Shown piece after piece: positions 56,121 through 63,853 of a stretch of 64,000 bases of DNA. The stretch covers positions 21,531 to 85,530 of the forward strand of contig JAIVFJ010000262.1 in assembly GCA_025765615.1 (NCBI GenBank), read 5' to 3'. Source of the DNA: Zopfochytrium polystomum (lineage: Eukaryota > Chytridiomycota > Chytridiomycetes > Chytridiales > Chytridiaceae). Positions within the stretch are counted from its first letter, which is position 1; every line of letters begins with the position of its first letter. The translations under genes and the position numbers were made by a program. The notes beneath the pieces are model-generated. The model was given only the letters and a program-made list of their open reading frames with translations. It ran no database searches and was not told where the DNA came from.

Positions 56121-56159
56121 AAAGCCCCAAACACTGCTGGCTGCAGCGCTTAGGGCTTT
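56121..56159 (-). terminator. 3' hairpin with T-tract, copy 2
   Basis: Same structure as copy 1; it begins 17 nt past the stop of the gene ending at 56177. Confidence 0.8.
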
Positions 56160-56176
56160 CTCTTACATTTTTCTCT

Positions 56177-56569
56177 TCACTCAGTCCATTTCCCATGGGT
56201 TGTACCCCTTAGGAACCAACGGTCTCTGTATCCGTACATTTGTTTATAATGTGTGAATGTCATTGTAATGTTTGTTTTGGACAATACCAGTACTTTTCTA
56301 TTTCTATGAGGTTGAATGTCCCAATAAAGCTTCCTCCACTCTGTTGATTTTACTTCTTTAATTTGAAATATTTCCATTCTATCCTCATTTTGAATCACAA
56401 ATCCAAAGTAATCTCCTACATTGGCTTTGTTCCTATGAGAATCATCCCACATTGCTGTTTCTCCTTGTTGTAAGGATTCAATCTCTTTGTTATAATCATA
56501 CTTTGCTTTTTTTCCATATTCGGTTGATGGATTCTCCGTATTCACTGGGGTCAAGATAATCTTCACCAT
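56177..56569 (-). CDS. Hypothetical protein, possibly PUA/EVE-like
   Basis: I start at the ATG at 56569 (MVKIIL) because the AAAACTGAATTTTG element lies 33 bases upstream and would be inside the protein if the longer frame were used. The 130-residue product has AMWDDSHRN..ANVGDYFGFV, a strand IFQIKEV, then RKLYWDI and RKVLVLS. This W..GD..gfv..I..V..W..vL pattern resembles small EVE/PUA-like beta-barrels that bind modified bases or RNA; the match is by eye and weak. Codon use is the same as the neighbours, and a hairpin follows. No zinc or F-box motif is present, so it is not a member of the surrounding family. Confidence 0.55.
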   Translation of the reverse strand: MVKIILTPVNTENPSTEYGKKAKYDYNKEIESLQQGETAMWDDSHRNKANVGDYFGFVIQNEDRMEIFQIKEVKSTEWRKLYWDIQPHRNRKVLVLSKTNITMTFTHYKQMYGYRDRWFLRGTTHGKWTE

Positions 56570-56787
56570 CTTCTCGTCTGGTCCTCTTGTGACATTCCTC
56601 TCAAAATTCAGTTTTTCCTCCGCCAAGGCACTTCGCGTGGACTTTGAAATGACCCCATGCCACTCAGGCTAACATATTCAATTGTATTTTGTCTTTAGAC
56701 TTGACCTTTATTGCACTTTTCGCACCTCTTTCTCTCCAACCTTAACCCAAAGTCACGTGACCTCGTCCTAAAAACCACCATAAAAAA

Positions 56788-56825
56788 AAGCCCACAACAC
56801 TGCTGGCTGCAGCGCTATGGGCTTT
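56788..56825 (-). terminator. 3' hairpin with T-tract, copy 3
   Basis: The outer stem is GCCCA/TGGGC instead of copy 1's form, a compensated change. It starts 19 nt past the stop at 56845. Confidence 0.85.
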
Positions 56826-56844
56826 CTCTTGCATTCTCTCTTTC

Positions 56845-57237
56845 TTACTCGTATCGCGATCGCCATCTCCATATTTCCTCTTTGGTCATGGGTCCTGGAT
56901 ATATCCTTGAATTTTCATAGATACATATTCCTCTGTATTCCCACTTGTGTTTTCCCGTCTTTTTATCATATGTCACTTGATACGTCTCATTTTCCGATCC
57001 TAGTGTCTCCTTTCCCGGATCTCCTAGTTTCTTCTTTAATACTTCCTCTGATAAACCCTTCATCAATCTCCACACTGGATCATCATCATCATCAAGTACC
57101 GTCTGGTAATGGTTTATTATTTTCCCTAGTGGCACTTCCGTCAGATCTATCCATCCTATTGGACTCGAGAACCTTTCATCAATTTCAATTTCACTCTGTC
57201 CCTTGCCCTTGTTCTTTCCCTTCTTAATGCTGTTCAT
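56845..57237 (-). CDS. Hypothetical protein, short copy of a duplicated gene
   Basis: A 130-residue frame with a basic N-terminus (NSIKKGKNKGKG). It is followed by about 110 residues nearly identical to the C-terminal part of the gene at 59382-60018: FSSPIGWIDLTEVPLGKII, a DDDDDP patch, KKLGDPGKE and KEEIWRWRSRYE at the end. It lacks the two zinc-finger-like motifs of the other copy. An AAAATTGA-type element sits at 57286 and a hairpin follows. The conserved domain is unknown to me. Near-identity implies recent segmental duplication or gene conversion. Confidence 0.65.
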   Translation of the reverse strand: MNSIKKGKNKGKGQSEIEIDERFSSPIGWIDLTEVPLGKIINHYQTVLDDDDDPVWRLMKGLSEEVLKKKLGDPGKETLGSENETYQVTYDKKTGKHKWEYRGICIYENSRIYPGPMTKEEIWRWRSRYE

Positions 57238-57362
57238 CTTTCTTTTCTCTTTCGCTGGTCTCTGTGCTCTCCACCAAAGTCCTCACAAAATTCAATTTTT
57301 TCCCCCGCCAAGACTTTCCTGGTCTATGTCACGTGACCTCGTTCTAATAATTGTCATAAAAA

Positions 57363-57401
57363 AAAGCCCACAACACTGCTGGCTGCAGCGCTATGGGCTT
57401 T
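57363..57401 (-). terminator. 3' hairpin with T-tract, copy 4
   Basis: GCCCA/TGGGC form; 20 nt past the stop at 57422. Confidence 0.85.
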
Positions 57402-57421
57402 CTCTTACATTCGATCTTTTC

Positions 57422-58036
57422 CTAGATAAAAAGAAATGTATCGCTGAACCAGTCTTGCCACTCTCTCACTCGCTTCTTCCACTCATTCGCCTCATCTCCT
57501 TCCTCTCGTTTTGGACCCCACCCCAAACCGGTCCACGCCATCAATTTGTACTCCCTCTCATACTCCTCCTCTCCTTCCATTCTTATCACGTCCATCCTTT
57601 TATTATACTCTGGACACTCCACCATCAATCTCTTACTTCTCTTACATTTCTCACATTTCACTGTCAAACTTATCATTATTCCTCCCTTTTTTTCCCATGT
57701 TTCACACATTTCCCTCCTTTTCATCACTTCTTCATTCACCTCCACTCTTCCCCTTTCCAGTTTTATTCCCGTCTCCCTTTCCCACTTCAACTTCTCATCT
57801 ATACTCCCTTTCACTTCTCCCACATATCTCATTATCATCCCCACTATCTCCATTGGAAACTTCATCACCATCTTCTCCTCTTTCTTCACCACCATCATCT
57901 CCTTCACCCTCACCACCTTCTTCTCCTCTCCCTTCCCTTCTTTTCTGTGTTTACTACACTTTTCCTTTCCATCCCTCGACTTTACTCCACACAAAGTCCC
58001 TTTCTTGGCTCCTTTTACGTATTCGTAGTCACACAT
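57422..58036 (-). CDS. Zinc-finger/F-box-like family protein, longest intact member
   Basis: An uninterrupted 204-residue frame. Residues 2-30 carry the zinc-finger-like motif: Cys 2, Cys 16, Cys 27, His 30 with GVKSRDG between. A charged linker rich in Lys/Val is followed by FPMEIVGMIMRYV, the F-box-like helix, then GSIDEKLKWERETGIKLERGRVEV. The C-terminal half adds ISLTVKCEKCKRSKRL with a CxxC pair and a Trp-rich end (WTGLGWG, WQDWFSD) that could be a substrate-binding region. By analogy with viral F-box proteins it may redirect a host SCF ubiquitin ligase. The start at 58036 is fixed by the MCDYEY motif shared with paralogues and by the promoter element at 58064. Confidence 0.72.
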   Translation of the reverse strand: MCDYEYVKGAKKGTLCGVKSRDGKEKCSKHRKEGKGEEKKVVRVKEMMVVKKEEKMVMKFPMEIVGMIMRYVGEVKGSIDEKLKWERETGIKLERGRVEVNEEVMKRREMCETWEKKGGIMISLTVKCEKCKRSKRLMVECPEYNKRMDVIRMEGEEEYEREYKLMAWTGLGWGPKREEGDEANEWKKRVREWQDWFSDTFLFI

Positions 58037-58136
58037 TTCCGATGCTTTTCTACTAAGCCCTCACAAAATTCAGTTTTTCCCCCGCCCATTCCTGACACAC
58101 TGTCACGTGACCTCGTCCTAAAAACCGCCATTAAAA

Positions 58137-58175
58137 AAAGCCCACAACACTGCTGGCTGCAATGCTATGGGCTTT
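58137..58175 (-). terminator. 3' hairpin with T-tract, copy 5
   Basis: Has AATGCT rather than AGCGCT in the stem, still fully paired with G-U on the minus strand. It is 18 nt past the relic stop at 58193. Confidence 0.8.
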
Positions 58176-58192
58176 CTCTCACAAACACCAGC

Positions 58193-58281
58193 TTACCACG
58201 TATGTGCACTGTGTTCATATTCATCTCCATCATATCTTGTCACTATTTCCATTCTTTTCACTGTATAACTCGCCTGGACTA
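58193..58281 (-). pseudogene. C-terminal remnant of an F-box-like family gene
   Basis: About 85 bases match the last codons of the gene at 58855-59190 (ending HSAHTW and stop) with few changes, then similarity ends. Only the tail and its hairpin remain, so this is a truncated duplicate. Confidence 0.75.
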
Positions 58282-58770
58282 TAAGTTCACATTGTTAATA
58301 TTTCGAACATTTCTATTCTAGATATTAACTCCATATAACTTACAGCTTTTGTTCAGCTACCAAACACTGCAGATACAACAGTGTCAATAGCCACGCTTTG
58401 GTCATGGGAGCCAGGCCTCAATAATTTTGTTAGACGCAAATGTCTAAGCAGCCTTTTAATGTCATGCCAGGACAGATGCTTGGTTATCGCATCATTAAGC
58501 AGTTTAAATTCATGCTAAGGAAATGATGCTTGGTTTTCGCATCTTAGTAGTTTTATGTCTTACTAAGGACGTTTTTGAAGCGGACACAAAGAAAATTCAA
58601 TTTTTTCATACTGTTGTAAAAAATAGATATAATAGCAATAGTTTAAATGTTGTTTTATAAAGTTTACATATACAACAATTAAAACTTAGATGTATAGTAG
58701 TTTTAAATTAGTATTGTCATTAAGTGTGTAACAATGTTTAGAAAACGCGCTTTATTCTAAACCCCCAAGT
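58282..58770. other. Non-coding gap with paired GATGC..GCATC repeats
   Basis: Contains two copies of GATGCTTGGTT(A/T)TCGCATC near 58,468 and 58,527, each able to form a 5-bp stem, and the related words TTAGTAG and TACTAAGG. The last part, 58,600-58,750, is AT-rich. No gene is seen. Confidence 0.55.
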
Positions 58771-58800
58771 CACGTGACCTCGTTCTAAATTTTGGCATAA

Positions 58801-58841
58801 AAAAACCCCCTAACACTGCTGGCTGCAATGCTATGGGCTTT
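58801..58841 (-). terminator. 3' hairpin with T-tract, copy 6 (diverged)
   Basis: The outer stem has one true mismatch; it is 13 nt past the stop at 58855. Confidence 0.7.
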
Positions 58842-58854
58842 TTTTTACACCAGA

Positions 58855-59190
58855 TTACCATGTATGTGCACTGTGTTCATATTCATCTCGATCAAATCTT
58901 GTCACTATTTCCATTCTTTTCACTGTATAACTTGGATCCAATGCTCCATCCCACCTTGACAATACTTTCCCCCTTATCGTAAATGTTATTCGACACATCT
59001 TTCCATTCACTTTTATATTCTTCCCCTTCCTTTTCTTCATGTTTAATATCGGCGTTACTTTCTTTCTTCCCAAATATCTGTTTAGTTCTTTTTCCAATTT
59101 TATTATTTCATCAATGCTTCCTTTTATGTCTCCTGGATTTATATACTCAAATATCATGTCCACAATTTCATTTGGCATTCTCTGTATCAT
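58855..59190 (-). CDS. F-box-like family protein lacking the zinc finger
   Basis: A 111-residue frame that begins directly with the F-box-like helix (MIQRMPNEIVDMIFEYI), then GDIKGSIDEIIKLEKELNRYL and a basic strand-rich C-terminus (CRITFTIRGKVL, KRMEIVTRF). There is no MCDY start or zinc motif upstream in any frame before the promoter element at 59230, so the finger was lost or never present. The C-terminal 30 residues are duplicated as a remnant at 58193-58281 and more distantly at the end of the 61435-61884 gene. Confidence 0.68.
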   Translation of the reverse strand: MIQRMPNEIVDMIFEYINPGDIKGSIDEIIKLEKELNRYLGRKKVTPILNMKKRKGKNIKVNGKMCRITFTIRGKVLSRWDGALDPSYTVKRMEIVTRFDRDEYEHSAHTW

Positions 59191-59323
59191 TCTCTTTTTC
59201 CTCTCTCAAAGTCCTCTCAAAGTCCTCTCCAAATTCACTTTTTCCTCCGCCAAGACATCTTCCCCCGCCCATCCCCGACATACCCAAAGTCACGTGACCT
59301 CGTCCTAAAAACCGCCATAAAAA

Positions 59324-59362
59324 AAAGCCCACAACACTGCTGGCTGCAGCGCTATGGGCTTT
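59324..59362 (-). terminator. 3' hairpin with T-tract, copy 7
   Basis: GCCCA/TGGGC form; 19 nt past the stop at 59382. Confidence 0.85.
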
Positions 59363-59381
59363 CTCTTACATTCTCTCTTTC

Positions 59382-60018
59382 TTACTCGTATCGCGATCGC
59401 CATCTCCATATTTCCTCTTTGGTCATGGCTCCCGGATATATCCTTGAATTTTCATATATATTTATTCCTCTGTATTCCCACTTGTGTTTTCCCGTCTTTT
59501 TGTCATATGTCACTTGATACGTCTCATTTTCCGATCCTAGTACCTCCTTTCCCGGATCTCCTAGTTTCTTCTTTAATACTTCCTCTGATAACCCCTTCAT
59601 CAATCTCCACACTGGATCATCATCATCATCAAGTACCGTCTGGTAATGGTTTATTATTTTCCCTAGTGGCACTTCCGTCAGATCTATCCATCCTATTGGA
59701 CTCGAGAACCTTTCATCAATTTCAATTTCACTTCCACTTCCCCTACCTCTTTCAATTTCACTTTCATTTTCACTTTCACTTCCAATTTCACTTTCAGTAT
59801 CAATTTCACTTTCACTTTCACTATACTTTTTCTGAACCCCCCACTTTTTGTGAAGCCCACATTTCCCATTCTCTTTTCCTTTTCTCCCACACATCTGTCC
59901 CCTTCCTTTTTCCTGTCTTCAATATCTGATCACATCCTTTCTCATGTTTTTTACAGTTCTTTTTTCCACATTCTTGTCCCTTGTGAAGTCCCTTCGTAAT
60001 CTTGTATTCACAGTTCAT
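59382..60018 (-). CDS. Double zinc-finger-like protein with Ser/Glu repeats (one-base shift near 59,900)
   Basis: From ATG 60018 the frame has a first finger-like motif CEYKITKGLHKGQECG..CKKH. It then enters a second (CDQILKTGKRKG), which after a one-base shift in a G run near 59,900 continues as MCGRKG..GKCGLH. A (SE)n-rich acidic linker encoded by a degenerate TTTCAC-type tandem repeat (about 59,745-59,825) leads to the conserved domain shared with 56845-57237 (FSSPIGWIDL..RWRSRYE). Two tandem fingers plus the novel domain make this the full-length form of the duplicated pair. The 5' leader holds a (CTTTCTTTTTCT)n repeat at 60018-60065. Function unknown; nucleic-acid or protein binding is likely. 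Confidence 0.62.
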
Positions 60019-60170
60019 CTTTTTCTCTTTCTTTTTCTCTTTCTTTTTCTCTTTCTTTTTCTCTTTCGCTGGTCTCTGTGCTCTCCACCAAAGTCCTCAC
60101 AAAATTCAATTTTTTCCCCGCCAAGACCTTTCCATGCCTTTGTCACGTGACCTCGTAACTGTCATAAAAA

Positions 60171-60209
60171 AAAGCCCACAACACTGCTGGCTGCAGCGCT
60201 ATGGGCTTT
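60171..60209 (-). terminator. 3' hairpin with T-tract, copy 8
   Basis: GCCCA/TGGGC form; 17 nt past the stop at 60227. Confidence 0.85.
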
Positions 60210-60226
60210 CTCTTCTCTCCTTCTCC

Positions 60227-60577
60227 TCAATACCATACCTTTCCTGCCATCACACTCCTCATTCCCACCACCGTATTCCTAAACTCATACTCTTTGTACA
60301 ATATCACTTTATTCTCCACACACTTTCTCACTCTCGCCTTTCCTTCCACCTTTCCTCTTTTTAACTCCATTCCCAGTTGTTTCTCCAATTTTATCACTTT
60401 CGCTGCATCATCCTTCACTTCTACATACTTCATTATCATTCTTACTATCTCCATTGGCATTCTTCCATACACTTTCTCTTTCTTGTCTCTGTGTCTCCCA
60501 CACTTTTTTCCGTCCCTCGACTTTACTCCACACACTTGTCCTTTCCGCTCTCCTTTCTGTATCTTGTAGTCGCACAT
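60227..60577 (-). CDS. Zinc-finger/F-box-like family protein
   Basis: A 116-residue intact frame starting MCDYKIQKGERKGQVCG. The finger-like motif is slightly shortened (Cys 2, Cys 16, Cys 26, His 29). The F-box-like helix reads MPMEIVRMIMKYV. The GSIDEKL block is diverged to DAAKVIKLEKQLGMELKRGKV, and the C-terminus is basic. Promoter element at 60602 and CACGTG upstream; hairpin downstream. One of the most compact members, it shows the minimal finger plus F-box-like layout. Confidence 0.7.
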   Translation of the reverse strand: MCDYKIQKGERKGQVCGVKSRDGKKCGRHRDKKEKVYGRMPMEIVRMIMKYVEVKDDAAKVIKLEKQLGMELKRGKVEGKARVRKCVENKVILYKEYEFRNTVVGMRSVMAGKVWY

Positions 60578-60669
60578 CCTTTGCCCTTCACAAGTCCTCT
60601 CAAAATTCAGTTTTTCTCCGCCAAGAAAATTTTATTTCAATTTCTTAAGTCACGTGACCTTCATAAAAA

Positions 60670-60718
60670 AAAGCCCTATCATGGACACTGCTGGCTGCAA
60701 TGCTCATGATAGGGCTTT
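60670..60718 (-). terminator. 3' hairpin with T-tract, copy 9 (extended stem)
   Basis: The outer stem is lengthened to GCCCTATCATG/CATGATAGGGC, perfectly paired, with the conserved core inside. It is 16 nt past the stop at 60735. Confidence 0.88.
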
Positions 60719-60734
60719 CTCTCACTCCATCTCT

Positions 60735-61207
60735 TCAATTCACCGCTCTCTCTATTATATCCACCACTTTCTGTTTGTTGAATGGTCTGTTCTTAAAATA
60801 TTTCCCCACTTCTTTTTTATCAATTGCAGTTCTCCTTCGTTTAGCGGTGGGTCCATCCTTTTTGAACTCCACTCCACATATCCCGCTATTTTCCTCCCTT
60901 TCTCTCCCAGTTCCGCTATCTCTTCCATCACTTTTTCCTCCACTCCTTCTGCTTCCTTCCATCCACTCCCACAATATCCACACCTCGCTCCATGTCTCAT
61001 CCATTCTTTGTAACACTTCTTGTGTCCTCTGTGTCCACAACAATGCGTCTTTACACTCTCCTCTCTCTTCTTTATCGTCCCGTAACATACATAACATTCT
61101 TCTCTCTCCTCCTCTCTGTGTCTCGCACATCTCTCTCCTCCATCTCTCGACTTCACTCCACACACCTTTCCCTTCTTCTTTCCTCTCTTGTACTCGTAGT
61201 CGCACAT
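60735..61207 (-). CDS. Zinc-finger plus RING-H2 family protein (one-base shift near 60,830)
   Basis: From ATG 61207 the frame begins with the family finger-like motif (MCDYEYKRGKKKG, Cys 16, Cys 27, His 30). In place of the F-box-like helix comes a RING-H2 finger: CYVC, 11 residues, then C-x-H-x2-H-x2-C (HCCGHRGHKKC) and CGYC after ten residues. This spacing is that of E3 ubiquitin ligases. A helical region follows. In a run of six A near 60,830 the reading shifts to a frame ending at 60735 (EVGKYFKNRPF, VVDIIERAVN). That stop puts the hairpin at the usual distance, supporting the joined reading. Predicted role: E3 ligase acting on host or viral proteins (inference). Confidence 0.7.
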
Positions 61208-61365
61208 CCTTTCCTCTCTTCTATCTCCTCTCAAAATTCAATTTCTTTTCCGCCAAGACCCACGTGACCTTTCTCTTCTCCTTCTCTGACTCCTCTCAAA
61301 TTTCAATTTCCGCCAAGACCTCCCTCTAAATCACGTGACCTCGTTCTCATTTTCGGCATTAAAAA

Positions 61366-61409
61366 AAGCCCACTACACTGCTGGCTGCAATGCTATCATG
61401 ATGGGCTTT
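61366..61409 (-). terminator. 3' hairpin with T-tract, copy 10
   Basis: Conserved core with extra bases (ATCATGA) on one side; 25 nt past the stop at 61435. Confidence 0.75.
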
Positions 61410-61434
61410 CTCTTACACACACCAGCTTTTCACC

Positions 61435-61884
61435 TTACCAGCTTACCATGTTTGCTCCTCTCAAATTCCTTCCTGCCTCTTCTATCAGTCTCACACACTT
61501 CATCCCCCTCACTGTCATATTTATCTCTTTTCCATCCCTTTCTTCCCATATTGCTGCCATCCCTTCTCTCCTCATCGACCAACTCTTCCACCTTATACTT
61601 TCCTTCACTTCTTCTCTCACCTCCACTCTTCCCCTTTCCATTTTATTCCCGTCTCCTTTTCCCACTTCAACTTCTCTTCTATACTCCACTTCACTCCCAC
61701 ATATCTCATTATCATCCCCACTATCTCCATCGGAAACTTCATCACTATCTCCTCCTCTTTCTTCACCCCCTTCCCTCCTTTCTTCTCTTTTCTGTGTTTA
61801 CTACACTTTTCCTTTCCATCTCTCGACTTCACTCCACACACTTTTCCTTTTCTTCGCTCCTCTCTTGAACTCGTAGTCACACAT
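61435..61884 (-). CDS. Zinc-finger/F-box-like family protein (two one-base shifts)
   Basis: ATG 61884 opens MCDYEFKRGAKK. An extra A in an A run near 61,850 moves the finger motif (VCGVKSRDGKEKCSKH) into the next frame, together with FPMEIVGMIMRYV and EKLKWEKETGIK. Near 61,650, in a run of four A, the reading moves to the frame ending at 61435 (MERGRVEVREEVKES). Each segment aligns closely with the intact gene at 57422-58036. Either a recent pseudogene or two homopolymer errors; the promoter element (61909), CACGTG boxes and hairpin are all present. Confidence 0.6.
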
Positions 61885-62005
61885 CCTTCGCTCTCTTCAT
61901 AGTCCTCACAAAATTCAGTTTTTCCTCCGCCAACACCTTCAAGTCACGTGACCTTCTCTTCTCTGTCACGTGACCTTCTCTTCACCTTTCTCTGACATAA
62001 AAAAA

Positions 62006-62043
62006 AAGCTCTCAACACTGCTGGCTGCAATGCTAAGAGCTTT
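62006..62043 (-). terminator. 3' hairpin with T-tract, copy 11
   Basis: The outer stem is GCTCT/AGAGC, a double compensated change; 15 nt past the stop at 62059. Confidence 0.88.
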
Positions 62044-62058
62044 TTTTCTCTCTCCTCT

Positions 62059-62504
62059 TCACTCTTCTCTCCACTCTATCTTCCATTCTCCACTATCCTT
62101 CCCTCTTCTTTCCCTCCACATCCCGTATCTCCATTCACTCTTCTCTCCCACTCTCCTTCTTTCTTCTTTCAAAAATATCCTCTTTTTTATCACTATCTGT
62201 CTTGTCAGTATCCCTCTCTTTCCCACTCATACTCCTCTCTCTTCATCTTTTCCACTGCTCTCGACACTTTCACTCTTCCTCTCTCCACTCTTATCCCCAT
62301 CTCTCTCTCCACTCTCAACTTCTCATCTATACTTCCTTTCATCTTCACTTCTCCTACGTACTCGAATATCTTGTTTATTATCTCGTTCGGCAATCTCGGC
62401 AACCTCTTCTCTCTGTGTTTCGCACACCTTTCTCCTCCGTCTCTCGCCTTCACTCCACACACTTTTCCTTTCTTTTCTCCTCGCTTGTACTCGTAGTCAC
62501 ACAT
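62059..62504 (-). CDS. Zinc-finger/F-box-like family protein (one-base shift near 62,210)
   Basis: From ATG 62504 the frame has the canonical finger-like motif (MCDYEYKRGEKKG, Cys 16, Cys 27, His 30), LPRLPNEIINKIFEYV as F-box-like helix and GSIDEKLRVEREMGIRVERG. It closes at 62205. The next frame continues without a start through IKKRIFLKEERR and ends SEWRYGMW..GEWKIEWREE at 62059. The same EWRYGMW..GEWKI.WREE ending occurs in the member at 63247-63709, and the hairpin lies 15 nt beyond 62059. The gene is therefore read as one unit with a single-base loss. Confidence 0.66.
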
Positions 62505-62519
62505 CCTTCCTCCTCGACT

Positions 62520-63115
62520 ATGTCCTCACAATTTTCACTTTTTTCTACGCCAAGACCTTCTCTTTTACTCCACGTGACACTCTCCACCTCGACTAAGTCC
62601 TCACAAAATTCAGTTTTTCCTCCGCCAAGACCTTCTCTTTTACTCCACGTGACTTCCTCGCTTTTCACGTCACCTTTCTCTTCTCTTTTCTGCCAAGACC
62701 TCTCACGTGACCTTCTTCTCTTCACCTCGATTTCACGCCAAGAAAGTCACGTGACCTTTTCTCTTCTCTTCACCTTCTTCTCTTCTCTTCTTCTCTTCAC
62801 CTCGATTTCACTTTTTTCTTCGCCAAGACTCTCACGTGACCTTCTCTTTACTCCACTGTCACGTGACTCTCTTTGTTCTCTTCCTTGCTTTTTACGTGAC
62901 ACTCTCCACCTCGACTAATTCCTCACAAAATTCAGTTTTTCCTCCGCCAAGTCACCTCGATTTCACTTTTTTCTTCGCCAAGACCTTTTCTTCGACGTGT
63001 CTCTTGCTTTTCACGTGTCACTCGACAAAACACTCTCACGTGACCTTTTCTTCTCTTTTTACTGTCACGTGACCCTCTCGTGATCAATTTTCAATTTCCC
63101 CTCCGCCAAGAAAAT
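62520..63115. repeat. Promoter-only repeat cluster: CACGTG, GCCAAGA and AAAACTGA elements without genes
   Basis: About 600 bases contain roughly ten CACGTG or near-CACGTG boxes (about 62571, 62646, 62704, 62747, 62833, 62860, 63014, 63040 and 63065), many TTGGCG boxes (plus strand CGCCAAGA), and at least three AAAACTGAATTTT elements. They are separated by TTCTCTTC-type pyrimidine spacers. No open frame with family motifs is present. It looks like repeated duplication of the intergenic cassette without its genes. Confidence 0.75.
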
Positions 63116-63136
63116 TCACTTTAGTGGCATAAAAAA

Positions 63137-63174
63137 AAGCCCTCAACACTGCTGGCTGCAGCGCTAAGGGCTTT
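63137..63174 (-). terminator. 3' hairpin with T-tract, copy 12
   Basis: The outer stem is GCCCT/AGGGC; 72 nt past the stop at 63247, the longest spacing. Confidence 0.83.
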
Positions 63175-63246
63175 TCTTCTCACCTTTCTCACTCTTCTCT
63201 TACCACCACCACCTCATTCTCACCACACATCTCATCAATTTCCTCC

Positions 63247-63709
63247 TCACTCTTCGCGCCAATCTATCTTCCATTCTCCTTTCAAACCCTCTTCGTATTT
63301 CCACATCCCATATCTCCATTCGCACTTATCTCCCGTTTTCCCTCATCTCTTCTTGCACAAGCCTCCATTTCTCTCCCTTTCCCATTTCTATCCACCTACT
63401 CATACTCCATCCACAATCACACAACACCCTTTCCACCCTCTTCATCCTCGTCACCGCTCTCGGCACTTTCACTTTTCCTCTCTTCACCTTTATCCCTGTT
63501 TCTTTTTCCAATCTCAGTTTCTCGTCGATACTTCCTTTCACTTCCCACTCTCCTACATACTCCATAATCTTGTACAAGATCTCATTCGGCAATCTCGGCA
63601 ACTCCTTTGCTTTGTCTCTGTGTCTCTTACACTTTATAATTCCATCTCTCGATTTTACTCCACACATCGTTCCTTTCTTCGAACCTTTCACTATCTCGTA
63701 ATCACACAT
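63247..63709 (-). CDS. Zinc-finger/F-box-like family protein (one-base shift near 63,330)
   Basis: ATG 63709 begins MCDYEIVKGSKKG with the finger-like motif, LPRLPNEILYKIMEYV and GSIDEKLRLEKETGIKVKRG. The frame closes at 63326. The next frame continues as CEWRYGMWKYEEG and ends GEWKIDWREE at 63247, matching the end of the neighbour at 62059-62504. A CDCGW pair in the middle is specific to this copy. The shift lies in a GGGAAAACGGG stretch. Promoter element at 63736; hairpin 72 nt downstream. Confidence 0.66.
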
Positions 63710-63788
63710 CTTCAGTGTTCTTCAAGAAGTCGTTTTAAAATTCAATTTCTTCTTCTGCCAAGACTCGTTCCACTTACTGTCATAAAAA

Positions 63789-63827
63789 AAAGCTCCTAAC
63801 ACTGCTGGCTGCAGCGCTAAGAGCTTT
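63789..63827 (-). terminator. 3' hairpin with T-tract, copy 13
   Basis: Stem starts GCTCC/AAGAGC; 26 nt past the stop at 63854. Confidence 0.83.
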
Positions 63828-63853
63828 TTCTGGCTTTCTCTTTTCAATTTTTC

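Noticed and set aside
57203..58321. Long plus-strand frame across the F-box-like array
   Set aside because: Composition is His/Ser/Phe/Leu-rich from reversed Lys/Glu codons, it runs through hairpins and promoters, and the minus strand carries the motifs.
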